A stretch of 64,000 bases of DNA from Micromonospora sediminimaris (GCA_900112325.1 FOLJ01000006.1:62001-126000), one strand, 5' to 3'; positions 15,360 through 24,672 are shown, counted from the first letter of the stretch. Numbers and translations: made by a program. Notes: a model not told the origin generated them from the letters alone.

Positions 15360-17923
15360 CGTGGCGTTCCTTCGTCGTCGCTGCGGTCGTTACGGACATC
15401 GCGCAGAGCCCGGGCGACGCCCGTCTCGAACGCGTTGATGCGATCGCGGACCTCGGCCGGATCGCCCGGGTCCTGGGTGAGCGGTTGTTGCGGTAGCTGC
15501 GCGATCAAGTTGGCGCCGGGCACCCTGCGGGACAGCTGAGTCAGCCCCGGCGGAGCGGGCGGCTCGACCGGCTGCGGCAGCGCGTCGGCCTGGCTCAACT
15601 CGGCCCGGCGTACCCCCGACTCGAACGCCTCGACGGCGGCGCGAGCGGCGCTCGGGTCCACGCTGCTGGAGTCGGCCCGGCCCACCTTCGGTGCCGTCCT
15701 CGGCAGGCTGGCGCCGGGCACCCGCTGCCGGATGCCGGGCATCGGGGCCGGCGGGGTGGCCGAAGCCGGTGTGACCTGCGGCACCGTCACGGTCGCCGCG
15801 TCGATTGCGGCCGATTGCTCGTCGGTCTTCCCGACGGGCTCCGGGCCGGTGCCGAACGCGTCCCAGGACTCGGACAGTTCCATGCTCTCGGTTGCCCGGG
15901 TCAGCAACGTGGGATTGAACCCGACCGGTTCCGGCACGGGGGTGGCCAGGTCCACTGACGCCTGGGTGTCCCGGGTCGGTGGCACCGCTTCGAGCTGGTG
16001 CCGGGCCGGCAGGGCGGCCACCGGCGCGGCCCGGCCGACCGGTGGAACGGGGAGGCCGGCCGGCTCGGGCGTCCCGACGACCAGCGACGTACGGGGAATC
16101 CGGAGGGTCGCGGTGACGCCGCCGCCCGGGGTGGCGGAGAGATCGACCGCCCACCGGTGCCGGCGGGCCAACCGACCCACCACGAACAGCCCCAGCACCT
16201 CGGTCGGAGCAAGGTCCAGCCGCTCCCGTCGGGTGATGCGGGCGTTCTCGTCGGCCAGCCGCGCCTCGGTCATGCCGATGCCGTGGTCCACCACGGTGAG
16301 CTGTACGCCGCTCTCGGTGAGTTCGCCGCTGACCAGCACCCTGGTGTGCGGCGGCGAGAAGACGGTGGCGTTCTCCATCAGTTCGGCGAGCGCCAGCACC
16401 AGGTCGCCGACGATCGCGGGTGCGGCGGCGGCCTCGGTCGGCACCTGGACGTCCACCCGGGTGTAGTCCTCGATCTCACCGAGGGCGAGGCGGACCACGT
16501 TGGCCAGCGGAACCGGCGCGACGTGCGCGACGTCACCCACCGCGCCGGAGAGCACCACGAGGTTGCCCGCGTTGCGCCGCAGCCGGCTGGAGATGTGGTC
16601 GAGCCGGTACAGGTTCTCCAACCGCCCCGGATCGGTCTCCTGCTGCTCCAACCGGTCGATCAGGGCGATCTGCCGACCGACCAGGTTCTGGGTACGCCGG
16701 CCGACGTGGCCGAACATCTGGGCGACGTTGCGTCGGCTCGCCGCCTGCCGCTCCACCAGCCGTGCGGCCGTGTGCTGTACCCGTTCGAAGGCGCGGGCCA
16801 GGTCGCCGACCTCGTCCCTGGCACGGACATCGACGGGATCGAGGCGAACGGGTTGGGCGTTGTCGACCTCGTCGTCGGCCACCCGGACCAGCTCGGACTC
16901 GGCGACCCGGGCGACCCGGTCCGCGGAGCGGGTGAGCCGGGTCAGTGGCCCGGTCACCGTGCGGCCGATGGCCAGGGCGAGCAGCACCACGCCGACCAGG
17001 ATCACCGCGACCAGCACGGTCACCCAGTACGCCCCGGAGAGCGCCGTCTGCCGTTGTGCGCGTACCTCGGCGGTCACGTCGGCGACCAGTTTCTTCTCGA
17101 CGAACTGACCCAGCGTGATCAGCGAGGAAACGGTGGGGAAGAGAGCCTGGATGGGGATGTCCGCCACCGCGGCCACCGGGTCCAGGGCGCTCTGTTGGAG
17201 GAACTCGGGGCTGGTTCGGGCGTCGACAGCGGTCTGCTCGATGTTCACAAGCGCCTGCTGCTCCGGGGTGAGCAGGCCGAGCATCTTGCTGCTCTCCGAC
17301 TGGAGGGTGGCCATGTTGGCCACGAAGGCGGTGGCGAACTGCGGGTTCGGCGAGGCGGCGACCAACACGATCAGGGCACCGCCGCTGCTGAGGCCCTCGC
17401 TCTTGCGCAGGATGCTGTCCAGGGCCAGCGTCTGGCGTCCGGCCGGGGTCCGGGTGTCCACGTCGTGCGGCAGCCGCAACGAGTCGATCAGGGCGATGTG
17501 GACCGGCCCGTACGCGCCGATGACCTGCGGCGGCGCGGCCTGTCCGGCCAGTACTGCCGTGCGTACCTCGGCGAGTTGCGCAACGCCGTCGAGTGCCGTG
17601 TCCACCTCGGCCGGAAGGTCACCGTCGAAATCGGCCCGCAGATCGACGATCCGGTCGTCCACCTCCGCGATCTCCTGCACCAGCGTGGTGCGCTCGACCT
17701 GCCCGAGCAGGAGCCCGACGGCGAGCATCCGTTCCCGCTGCAGGTGCTGAAGCAGGGTGCCGACCCGACTGGCGAGCTGGACGGTCTGGTCGATGTCGGC
17801 GGCCCGCTGGGCCACACCGGCTCGTTCCCAGACCACCGGCAGGGTCAGCCCAAGCATGCCGAGCAGGGGGATGGTCACCAGCAGGCTGAGTTTGCCGCGG
17901 ATGCGGAGCCTACCGAGCAGCAT
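15356..17923 (-). CDS. cvnA: Conservon sensor histidine-kinase-like protein CvnA
   Basis: An 855-residue membrane sensor. Transmembrane helix 1 lies at about 13-33, then an extracellular helical nitrate/NIT-like sensor domain to about 298, helix 2 at 299-320, and a HAMP segment to about 380. The kinase-like core has LDHISSRLRRNAGNL (441-455), the N box with N518 in LAELMENATVF, and DHGIGM (546-551). The ATP-binding site is thus kept but the classical H box is not typical. A disordered Pro-rich tail of about 200 residues follows, with two PGASLPR/PGANL-like repeats. ATG 17923 has GGTGGAGG upstream. It overlaps the upstream sensor gene by 14 bases. Confidence 0.92.
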   Translation of the reverse strand: MLLGRLRIRGKLSLLVTIPLLGMLGLTLPVVWERAGVAQRAADIDQTVQLASRVGTLLQHLQRERMLAVGLLLGQVERTTLVQEIAEVDDRIVDLRADFDGDLPAEVDTALDGVAQLAEVRTAVLAGQAAPPQVIGAYGPVHIALIDSLRLPHDVDTRTPAGRQTLALDSILRKSEGLSSGGALIVLVAASPNPQFATAFVANMATLQSESSKMLGLLTPEQQALVNIEQTAVDARTSPEFLQQSALDPVAAVADIPIQALFPTVSSLITLGQFVEKKLVADVTAEVRAQRQTALSGAYWVTVLVAVILVGVVLLALAIGRTVTGPLTRLTRSADRVARVAESELVRVADDEVDNAQPVRLDPVDVRARDEVGDLARAFERVQHTAARLVERQAASRRNVAQMFGHVGRRTQNLVGRQIALIDRLEQQETDPGRLENLYRLDHISSRLRRNAGNLVVLSGAVGDVAHVAPVPLANVVRLALGEIEDYTRVDVQVPTEAAAAPAIVGDLVLALAELMENATVFSPPHTRVLVSGELTESGVQLTVVDHGIGMTEARLADENARITRRERLDLAPTEVLGLFVVGRLARRHRWAVDLSATPGGGVTATLRIPRTSLVVGTPEPAGLPVPPVGRAAPVAALPARHQLEAVPPTRDTQASVDLATPVPEPVGFNPTLLTRATESMELSESWDAFGTGPEPVGKTDEQSAAIDAATVTVPQVTPASATPPAPMPGIRQRVPGASLPRTAPKVGRADSSSVDPSAARAAVEAFESGVRRAELSQADALPQPVEPPAPPGLTQLSRRVPGANLIAQLPQQPLTQDPGDPAEVRDRINAFETGVARALRDVRNDRSDDEGTPR

Positions 17924-19100
17924 CGAAGGGCCTCCACCGATCCGGCTCGTGGACCTGTCCCACCGGCTGAAGCGCCGGTGGTGGTTCGACGGGACGTGAC
18001 CCGACGGCACCCCACTGGATGCCGGACGGCGGAGGCGGCACGACTCCGCCTGCCGGCACGCCGCCGCCTGCCGACGCGGCGGAGGTGTCTCTCGGACGGG
18101 ACATCCAGCCGCTCACCGCGAGACCGACCAGCAGCAGTGCGGCGAGGCCGCCCGCGCCGAGAATCAGCAGGCGATCCCGGTCCAACCCGTCGAGTCGCTC
18201 CACCAGCAGCCGGTCGATCTCGTCGAGAAGGACCGGGTGGAGTTGCTTCGCGGCCTGCTGCGCCTCGTTGCGGGCGGCGAGGAGCCGCGTCGTGTCGACC
18301 GTGCCGGCCCGATCGACCGGCTGGGAGTGCAGGGCCATCGTCTCGACGGCGCGCTGGTAGGCGTCGAAGGGGGTGAGCACGTTCGCACCCAGGTCGGCAC
18401 TTTCCGTGTTCTCCACCACCGCCCGCAGGTTGCTGGCCAGGTCGTTGGCGGGTTGCAGGGCGGCAGCCCGGAGGGTGGCCAGCTGGCTGAGCGACTGGAT
18501 CCGTTCGGCCGTGGGCCGGCGGTTCATCAGGACGGCCAGGTCGGTGAGGCGGCCGGCGGCCACCATCGCCTCCGGCATCTCCTCCGCGACGCCGTCCTGC
18601 AGGAAGTACGCGTCGACACCGGGGTCCCGGATCAGGCCGGAGGTCTCCCGGACCTTGCCGTGCAGGGCCAACAGCAGGTCGGTGACCTCGCCGTACACGG
18701 TGAAGGCGGTCTCCGGGTCGGCCAGTGAGCGTTCGGGGAGCGCCTCCAACTTCGCGCGGAGCCCGGCCCACCGCTCGCTGGTGCTCAACTCACCACCGAT
18801 GCGCGCGTCGACCGCGGCGGCCCGCTCGACCGCCTGGTCGAGGGTGTCCCGGCGCAGCGACCGGCCGGTGACGGCGGCGCTCTGCGCGTCGACAAGCGCG
18901 TCGGTCACCGGACCGAGGGCGCGGAGGTACTCGACGCCGAGCCGTTCCCGCCCGACGACCTCGCGGTCGTTGTCGACGAACTGGTGTGCCTGTACGACGA
19001 GGAACGCCACCGGCAGCAGCAGCGCGGTGGCGAGTAGCAGCGGCAACAGCCGGCCCGGTGTCCGGGGCCGGCGACGGACCCGCGGAGCGGGAACGGTCAT
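17910..19100 (-). CDS. Extra two-helix membrane sensor at head of conservon
   Basis: A 396-residue membrane protein with a basic N-terminus, a transmembrane helix at about 18-37, an extracellular helical domain of about 280 residues (ending near LLVERLDGLDRDRLL), a second helix near 320-343, and a Pro-rich cytosolic tail of about 50 residues. It has no kinase, HAMP or methyl-accepting domain. The layout mimics the sensory half of CvnA, whose gene it overlaps by 14 bases, so the two are translationally coupled and may form a shared receptor. ATG 19100 has an excellent GGAGGAG site. It is not one of the four standard conservon genes. Confidence 0.8.
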   Translation of the reverse strand: MTVPAPRVRRRPRTPGRLLPLLLATALLLPVAFLVVQAHQFVDNDREVVGRERLGVEYLRALGPVTDALVDAQSAAVTGRSLRRDTLDQAVERAAAVDARIGGELSTSERWAGLRAKLEALPERSLADPETAFTVYGEVTDLLLALHGKVRETSGLIRDPGVDAYFLQDGVAEEMPEAMVAAGRLTDLAVLMNRRPTAERIQSLSQLATLRAAALQPANDLASNLRAVVENTESADLGANVLTPFDAYQRAVETMALHSQPVDRAGTVDTTRLLAARNEAQQAAKQLHPVLLDEIDRLLVERLDGLDRDRLLILGAGGLAALLLVGLAVSGWMSRPRDTSAASAGGGVPAGGVVPPPPSGIQWGAVGSRPVEPPPALQPVGQVHEPDRWRPFDAAR

Positions 19101-19468
19101 GGTTGTCTCCTCCGGCATGGCGCAGGTTGTCCGACGGCGTCGACGAGCCGGTCCCGTGCGCCGGACCGGAAAACTAATCGAAGGCTGGTGCTATCGGTCG
19201 GCCGGCAACCGTCAGCTTTGCGTCACTTCGAGCGATGTGACTCACGGCGATCAATTCGCTCACGGTAAGTGCCGTTCATGTGGGAGATAGGCGTACTTGA
19301 GTATAGATTCGAGCGAAAGGCAGGAATTTCCGCGATGCGAAGTCATCCCAAAGGTTCGCCGACTGGACGCTGTGCGGATGACCTTCGCCGGATGACGATC
19401 GGGCTACCAGAACGGACGTACGGCGGATCTCAGCTAATACCCAGGTTTCGGGCCGTACCGTGTGCCCA
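19101..19468. other. Divergent intergenic region
   Basis: This 368-base gap separates the conservon from the hydrolase-ABC gene. It is visibly richer in A and T than its flanks, so it probably holds both promoters. TATAGAT at 19302-19308 (plus strand) and TAGTTT at 19171-19176 read on the minus strand are candidate -10 boxes. TCACGG is repeated near 19241 and 19259. No gene or RNA was recognised. Confidence 0.4.
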
Positions 19469-22336
19469 ATGAGATCGCCGTTCTCGGCCGCGCGGATCCG
19501 ACGTGCCCTGCCCACCGGTCGCCGGGCCGTCGCCGCCACCGCGGCTGTCGTCCTGCTGGCGGCGGCCGTGGTGTGGGCGGTGTGGCCGGACCGGCCGGCC
19601 TTCCGCACGGAGTCCGCGATGCTCACCGTCCGGTCCGGACCGGACGGTGACGAGCCGGTCGACCTGGACACCACGCTGTACCTTCCGCTCGACGCCGCCG
19701 CCGGCCGCGAGGTGCCGGCGGTCCTGCTCGCCCACGGCTTCGGTGGCACCAAGGAGTCGGTCCGCACCGACGCCGAGGATCTGGCGGACCGGGGGTACGC
19801 CGTACTGACCTGGACCGCGCGCGGCTTCGGTCGCAGCGGCGGCCAGATCCACCTGGACAGTCCCGACCACGAGGTACGCGACGCGCAGCGGCTGCTGGAC
19901 TGGCTCGCCGCGCGTCCGGAAATCCGCACCGACGCCACCGGCGATCCCCGGGTGGGTGTGGTCGGCGGCTCCTACGGCGGTGCCCTGGCACTGCTGCTCG
20001 CCGCCCAGGACCAGCGGGTCGACGCGATCGTTCCCATGATCACCTGGAACGACCTGTCCCGCGCCTTCCTGCCGGAGAGCACCGGCGGCGAGCCGACCGA
20101 GGGCGTGTTCAAGTCCGGCTGGGCCGGCATCTTCTTCGGCGGCGGCGGAAACGTCGGCTCCGGCCCGGCCGGGATCTCCGGCACCGGCGCCGAGACGCCG
20201 GAGGGCGCGCCCGGCGCCGGGCCGCCCAGCCCCGCCCCGGGCCAGGGACCCGGCACCGCACCCGGCGCACCGGCCGTCGGCGGTCTGCCCGATCCCTCCT
20301 GCGGACGGTTCGCCGCCGACGTCTGCGCCGCGTACCTGCGCATCGCCGCCACCGGCCGGGCCGACCAGGGCGCCGTCGACCTGCTGCGCCGGTCCAGCCC
20401 GGCCGGGGTGCTGGACCGGATCACCGCGCCCACCCTGCTGGTGCAGGGCGCGGCGGACACCCTCTTCCCGCTCGCCGAGGCCGACGCCAACGCCCGGGGC
20501 ATCGCCGCGAACGGCACCCCGGTCCGGGTCGCCTGGTTCACCGGCGGCCACGACGGCGGCTCCGGACCGCAGACCGACTCCGACCGGGTGAAGTTCCTGA
20601 CCGCGCAGTGGCTCGACCACTACGTGTCCGACGACGGTGACTCGCCCGGCGACACCTTCACCTTCTCGCGGATCGCCGGCTTCGACGCCATGGACCGTGG
20701 TTTGGTCGCCACCGGTTACCGCACCGAGGACTATCCCGGTATCGGCGGCGACTCCCGGGTGGAGGTGGCCGTGGCCGGCCCGGCTCAGCCGGTGGCCAAC
20801 CCGCCCGGCGGCAACCCGGCCGCGATCTCCTCGGTGCCGTTCGCCGGTTCGCTGAGCTCGCTGCTCGGCGGGGTGGCCGGCGACATACCCGGGCAGCACG
20901 CCCGGTTCGAGTCCGAGCCGTTGACCGAGGCGGTCGACATCGTCGGTACGCCGACCGTGTCGCTGCGCGCCGCGTCGAGCAGCGGCGAGGCCGTCCTCTT
21001 CGCCAAGCTCTACGTGGTCGACCCGGAGGGGGCGGCAACCCTGCCCAGCGGCCTGATCGCGCCGATCCGGCTCACCGGCCTGCCGGCGAGCGTCGACGCC
21101 GCCGCGCCGGTCACCGTCACCCTGCCGGCGATCGTGCACCGGGTGGAGGCCGGGCACCGGCTCCGGCTGGTGGTGGCCACCTCGGACCAGGCGTACACGA
21201 CCCCGATCGAGCCGGCGGTCCACACCGTCGCGGTCGGCGACACGCCGATCAGCCTGCCGACTGTCGACAGCGACCCGATCCCCACCGAGGCGGCGCTCTG
21301 GCGCTGGATCCTGGTCGGGCTGCTCGCCGCGATCGTGGTCGGGCTCGTCGTGCTCGTGGCCGTGCTGCGCCGCCGGCACCGTCGCCAGGACACCTCCGTG
21401 CATCCGGAGTACGCGGACACCCCGCTGGCCGTGCGCCGGCTGCGCAAGGAGTACGCCGACGGCTTCGTCGCGGTCTCCGAGGTGGACTTCGAGGTGCACC
21501 CCGGTCAGGTGGTCGGCCTGCTCGGGCCCAACGGCGCCGGCAAGACCACCACGCTGCGGGTGCTGATGGGGCTGACCCAGCCGACCGCGGGGGAGATCTA
21601 CGTCTTCGGGCACCGTCTGGTGCCCGGCTCGCCGGTGCTGTCGCGGATCGGTGCGCTGGTGGAGGGGCCGGGGTTCCTGCCGCATCTGTCCGGCCTGGAG
21701 AACCTTGAGGCGTACTGGCGGGCGACTGGCCGGCCGAAGGCCGACGCCCACTTCGAGCAGGCACTGGAGATCGCCGGGCTGGGTTCCTCGGTACACCGGC
21801 GGGTGCGTAAGTACAGCCACGGCATGCGGCAACGCCTCGCCATCGCCCAGGCCATGCTCGGTCTGCCGGAACTGCTGGTGCTCGACGAACCGACCGACGG
21901 GCTGGACCCACCGCAGATTGCCGAGATGCGCCGGGTACTCCAGCGGTACGCGACCGACGGTCGGGCGGTGCTGGTCTCCAGCCACCTGCTCGCCGAGGTG
22001 GAGCAGACCTGTACCCACGCCGTGGTGGTGAACAAGGGCCGCATCGTCGCCTCCGGACCGGTCGAGGAGATCGTCGGTGACTCGCCCAGCGTGCTGTTCG
22101 AGGTGAGCGACCCGACCGCGGCCCGGACCGTGCTCGACGGCCTCGGCCGCGTACGCGTGCTGGACGACGCCGACGGGCAGTTGGTGGTGGACACCAACGG
22201 CACCGCCCGCAGCGAAGTGGTCGCCGAGCTGGTCCGGGCCGGCATCGCGGTGGACCGGGTGGTGCCCCGGCGCCGCCTGGAGGACGCCTTCCTCGCCCTG
22301 GTGGGCGAGAACTCTCGGGGAAGCGGGGACCGGTGA
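19469..22336 (+). CDS. Fusion: exported alpha/beta hydrolase (CocE/S15 type) + ABC ATPase
   Basis: A 955-residue two-part protein. After a transmembrane anchor (about 20-39) comes an extracytoplasmic alpha/beta hydrolase with nucleophile S168 in GGSYGG, D330 in QGAADTLFP and H361 in GGHDGG, then a jelly-roll domain like the C-terminal part of X-Pro dipeptidyl peptidases (about 420-590). A second membrane helix (613-633) leads to a complete cytosolic ABC ATPase, with GPNGAGKT (686-693), YSHGMRQR near 783 and a LVLDEPTDG Walker B. The permease gene follows with a four-base overlap or less. The substrate may be a peptide, ester or cell-envelope compound processed on export. The ATG has no clear ribosome site; GTG 19460 is an alternative. 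Confidence 0.88.
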   Translation: MRSPFSAARIRRALPTGRRAVAATAAVVLLAAAVVWAVWPDRPAFRTESAMLTVRSGPDGDEPVDLDTTLYLPLDAAAGREVPAVLLAHGFGGTKESVRTDAEDLADRGYAVLTWTARGFGRSGGQIHLDSPDHEVRDAQRLLDWLAARPEIRTDATGDPRVGVVGGSYGGALALLLAAQDQRVDAIVPMITWNDLSRAFLPESTGGEPTEGVFKSGWAGIFFGGGGNVGSGPAGISGTGAETPEGAPGAGPPSPAPGQGPGTAPGAPAVGGLPDPSCGRFAADVCAAYLRIAATGRADQGAVDLLRRSSPAGVLDRITAPTLLVQGAADTLFPLAEADANARGIAANGTPVRVAWFTGGHDGGSGPQTDSDRVKFLTAQWLDHYVSDDGDSPGDTFTFSRIAGFDAMDRGLVATGYRTEDYPGIGGDSRVEVAVAGPAQPVANPPGGNPAAISSVPFAGSLSSLLGGVAGDIPGQHARFESEPLTEAVDIVGTPTVSLRAASSSGEAVLFAKLYVVDPEGAATLPSGLIAPIRLTGLPASVDAAAPVTVTLPAIVHRVEAGHRLRLVVATSDQAYTTPIEPAVHTVAVGDTPISLPTVDSDPIPTEAALWRWILVGLLAAIVVGLVVLVAVLRRRHRRQDTSVHPEYADTPLAVRRLRKEYADGFVAVSEVDFEVHPGQVVGLLGPNGAGKTTTLRVLMGLTQPTAGEIYVFGHRLVPGSPVLSRIGALVEGPGFLPHLSGLENLEAYWRATGRPKADAHFEQALEIAGLGSSVHRRVRKYSHGMRQRLAIAQAMLGLPELLVLDEPTDGLDPPQIAEMRRVLQRYATDGRAVLVSSHLLAEVEQTCTHAVVVNKGRIVASGPVEEIVGDSPSVLFEVSDPTAARTVLDGLGRVRVLDDADGQLVVDTNGTARSEVVAELVRAGIAVDRVVPRRRLEDAFLALVGENSRGSGDR

Positions 22337-23235
22337 TGGCGGGATCGACTGTCGAGCCGACGGGGGACACGACAAGCGTCGCCGCCTCGGGAGCGGCGGC
22401 GGGTTACCGGCCCGCCCGGACGCTGCCGTTCGGTGCCGAGTTCCGCCGGCAGGCGTCGCGTCGGCGTACCCAGTTGGCGCTCGGCTTCATGGTGCTGCTG
22501 CCGCTGATCATCCTGATCGCGTTCCAGTTCGACACCAACGACGACGACAACGGCGGGGGCGAGTTCGGCAGCCTGATCGATCTCGCCACCTCTGGTGGGT
22601 TGAACTTCACCCTCTTCACCATCTTCGTGTCCGCCTCGTTCCTGCTTGTCGTTGTGGTCGCGCTGTTCTGCGGCGACACGGTGGCGAGCGAGGCGAGTTG
22701 GGGAAGCCTGCGCTACCTGTTGGCGATTCCGGTGCCCCGCGCCCGACTGCTCACGGTGAAGCTGCTTGTCGCGCTCGCGTACTCGGCGCTGGCACTGATC
22801 CTGCTCGCCGGCACGGCACTGGCCATCGGCACCCTGCGCTACGGCTGGTCGCCGCTGCGCAGCACGGTCGCCGCGCAGTTGGAGCCGGGCGAGGGGCTGC
22901 TGCGGTTGCTCGCGGTGCTCGGGTACCTGGCGATCGTCCTGCTGGTGGTCGCGGGCCTGGCCTTCCTGCTGTCGGTGACCACCGACGCGGCGCTGGGCGC
23001 GGTGGGTGGCGCGGTGCTGCTGTGGATTCTCTCCAGCATCCTGGACCAGATCACCGCGCTCGGCGCGATCCGGTCCTTTTTGCCGACCCACTACAGCACC
23101 GCGTGGTTGGGACTGCTCTCCACGCCCGTACAGACCGACGACATCGTGCGGGGCACGGTCTCGGCGATCTGCTACGCGACCGTGTTCTGGGGCCTGGCGT
23201 TCTGGCGTTTCACCCGCAAGGACATCACCAGCTGA
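22336..23235 (+). CDS. ABC-2 type permease, partner of the hydrolase-ABC fusion
   Basis: A 299-residue membrane protein with about six helices: one near 50-67, a pair around residues 90-115, and three more toward the C-terminus. The conserved permease segment SWGSLRYLLAIPVPRARLL (near 120-140) marks the coupling region, and the sequence ends FTRKDITS, like other ABC-2 subunits. ATG 22336 directly overlaps the ATPase stop (TGATG); GTG 22333 is equally possible. Together with the fusion protein it makes a two-gene exporter. Convergent with the DUF4232 gene. Confidence 0.85.
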   Translation: MAGSTVEPTGDTTSVAASGAAAGYRPARTLPFGAEFRRQASRRRTQLALGFMVLLPLIILIAFQFDTNDDDNGGGEFGSLIDLATSGGLNFTLFTIFVSASFLLVVVVALFCGDTVASEASWGSLRYLLAIPVPRARLLTVKLLVALAYSALALILLAGTALAIGTLRYGWSPLRSTVAAQLEPGEGLLRLLAVLGYLAIVLLVVAGLAFLLSVTTDAALGAVGGAVLLWILSSILDQITALGAIRSFLPTHYSTAWLGLLSTPVQTDDIVRGTVSAICYATVFWGLAFWRFTRKDITS

Positions 23236-23276
23236 GCCCGTTGTCCGCGCCCGCTCGGCCCGTGTGCTCCGTCCGG

Positions 23277-24014
23277 TCAGAGCAGCGGGACCGGTGTGGT
23301 GGGCGGCGGGTTGGGCACCGCCCGCGTCGGCTCCGGCGTGCTCGGCTCGCGTTTCTGCCAGGCGCTGACCCCGAGCCGGTCGGTGTTGCCCAGGTCGATG
23401 TGGCCCTGTATGACGACCCGTTGCGCGGGTCGGCCGCGCAGCGGGGCGACGTCGAGGTGCTCGGCGTTGGTCGCCACCACTGTCGGGTTGTCGACCAGGT
23501 TGCGCCAGAGCAGGGCGGTGCCGGCCGCCTCGCCGGGGGCCAGGACCAGGGGGCGGGGTGGGTCGTCGAAGCCGGACGTGATCCCCTTCGCGCCCCGGAT
23601 CACCCGAACCGGGATGACGTCGCCGTCCGCGTCCCGCAGTCGCGGCTCAGGGTAGCCGTGCAGCCGGTAGGGGCGGTCGCCGCAGTTGACCAGTTCCAGG
23701 CCCATCGCCCGCAGCCCCATCGCGGCGCTGACGCCGCGGTAGGTGATCCGCACACCGGAGTCGGGGCAGCCGGACGTAGGGCCGTTGCTTCCCCCGGGAT
23801 CGCCGTCCCGGGAGGGCGTGCCGCCGAGCTCGGCGGCGTCGGACGGAGCGCTGCCGGGTCCACGGGAAGCCGGGGTCGGGCCGGGCGGCGCACTCGCGAG
23901 GCCGCCGGCCGGGGCGCAGCCGGCGAGCAGGCCGAGCGTTGCGGTGATCGAGACCGACACGGCGACGAGCCGACGCCCACCGGGGGCCGGGCTGCGGACC
24001 GTTGTGGGTGGCAT
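23277..24014 (-). CDS. DUF4232 lipoprotein
   Basis: A 245-residue secreted lipoprotein. The signal peptide has a basic start (about residues 1-15), a hydrophobic core VAVSVSITATLGLLAGC, and a lipobox ending at Cys33. After a Pro/Gly-rich linker, residues about 90-220 form a DUF4232-like beta domain with ITYRGVSAAMGLRAMGLEL, NCGDRPYRLHGYPEPRL and paired cysteines. The ATG at 24014 places the lipobox at the normal distance; an in-frame GTG at 24059 would add 15 residues before the signal. Function unknown. Confidence 0.78.
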   Translation of the reverse strand: MPPTTVRSPAPGGRRLVAVSVSITATLGLLAGCAPAGGLASAPPGPTPASRGPGSAPSDAAELGGTPSRDGDPGGSNGPTSGCPDSGVRITYRGVSAAMGLRAMGLELVNCGDRPYRLHGYPEPRLRDADGDVIPVRVIRGAKGITSGFDDPPRPLVLAPGEAAGTALLWRNLVDNPTVVATNAEHLDVAPLRGRPAQRVVIQGHIDLGNTDRLGVSAWQKREPSTPEPTRAVPNPPPTTPVPLL

Positions 24015-24117
24015 CGGAGCATCGTCGCACCCGGCCACGGCGGCTTGTGCTCCCGCCACCCACGTAAGCAGACCATAAGGTTTCCGTGGTAGGGGTACCC
24101 CCGAAAGTTTCGGCCGC

Positions 24118-24123
24118 TAGACT
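24118..24123 (+). promoter_or_regulatory. -10 box (TAGACT) of the doxX gene
   Basis: TAGACT lies five bases upstream of the CebR-like operator, which therefore covers the expected transcript start. Confidence 0.5.
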
Positions 24124-24128
24124 GAGTG

Positions 24129-24142
24129 TGGGAGCGTTCCCA
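24129..24142. promoter_or_regulatory. CebR-like (LacI-family) operator
   Basis: TGGGAGCGTTCCCA is one base away from TGGGAGCGCTCCCA, the perfect palindrome known as the binding box of the Streptomyces cellobiose repressor CebR. It sits over the predicted +1 of the DoxX transcript, a position where a LacI-family repressor would block transcription. Confidence 0.6.
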
Positions 24143-24217
24143 ACAAGAGAGATTGCATCGACAACTATCTATAGATTCCGCATTCTGGTACCACCACCCC
24201 ACTCGTAGGAGGTACCA

Positions 24218-24664
24218 ATGCGTACTGACCGGTTCGGCGGGCCGGCTCTGTCCCTGTTCCGCATTGTCATCGGGCTGTTATTTCTCATTCACGGCATGTC
24301 GTCCGTCTTCGGCGTCTTCGGCGGCAACCGTGGCACCGGCGAGGCGGTGCCGCTCGGCCAGTGGCCGGGCTGGTACGCCGCGATGATCCAGTTGATCTGC
24401 GGTGCCCTCGTGCTCCTCGGCCTGTTCACCCGACCCGCGGCTCTGGTGGCGTCGGGCTCCATGGCCTACGCGTACTTCGTCGTCCATCAGCCCGAGGCGC
24501 TGCTGCCGCTGCGCAACAACGGCGAACTGTCCGTCCTCTTCTGCTGGGCGTTCTTCCTGGTGGCGGTGCTCGGCCCGGGCACCTGGGCGGTGGACACGCT
24601 CTGGCGACGCGGGGCCGCCACGGTCGCCCTGGCCGAGGACGAACGGCGGTCCGTGCCAGCCTGA
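24218..24664 (+). CDS. DoxX-family membrane protein
   Basis: A 148-residue protein with four hydrophobic helices, typical DoxX/MauE size and layout, with LFRIVIGLLFLIHGMS in the first helix and GLFTRPAALVASG between helices two and three. Members serve in redox and thiol homeostasis at the membrane, but this one has no partner gene to fix the role. The ATG has a perfect AGGAGG seven bases upstream. A 14-base CebR-like palindrome at its promoter suggests carbohydrate-linked control. A strong terminator follows. Confidence 0.85.
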   Translation: MRTDRFGGPALSLFRIVIGLLFLIHGMSSVFGVFGGNRGTGEAVPLGQWPGWYAAMIQLICGALVLLGLFTRPAALVASGSMAYAYFVVHQPEALLPLRNNGELSVLFCWAFFLVAVLGPGTWAVDTLWRRGAATVALAEDERRSVPA

Positions 24665-24672
24665 CGGTGATG

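Noticed and set aside
19430..22375. 981-residue minus-strand open frame opposite the hydrolase-ABC gene
   Set aside because: It mirrors the fusion gene; the plus-strand product has catalytic and Walker motifs, while the antisense product is low-complexity His/Arg/Gly sequence.
24153..24175. TTGCAT and TATAGAT as a sigma-70 style promoter for doxX
   Set aside because: The two boxes are only 11 bases apart, too close for a -35/-10 pair; TAGACT at 24118 with the operator beyond it is a better reading.
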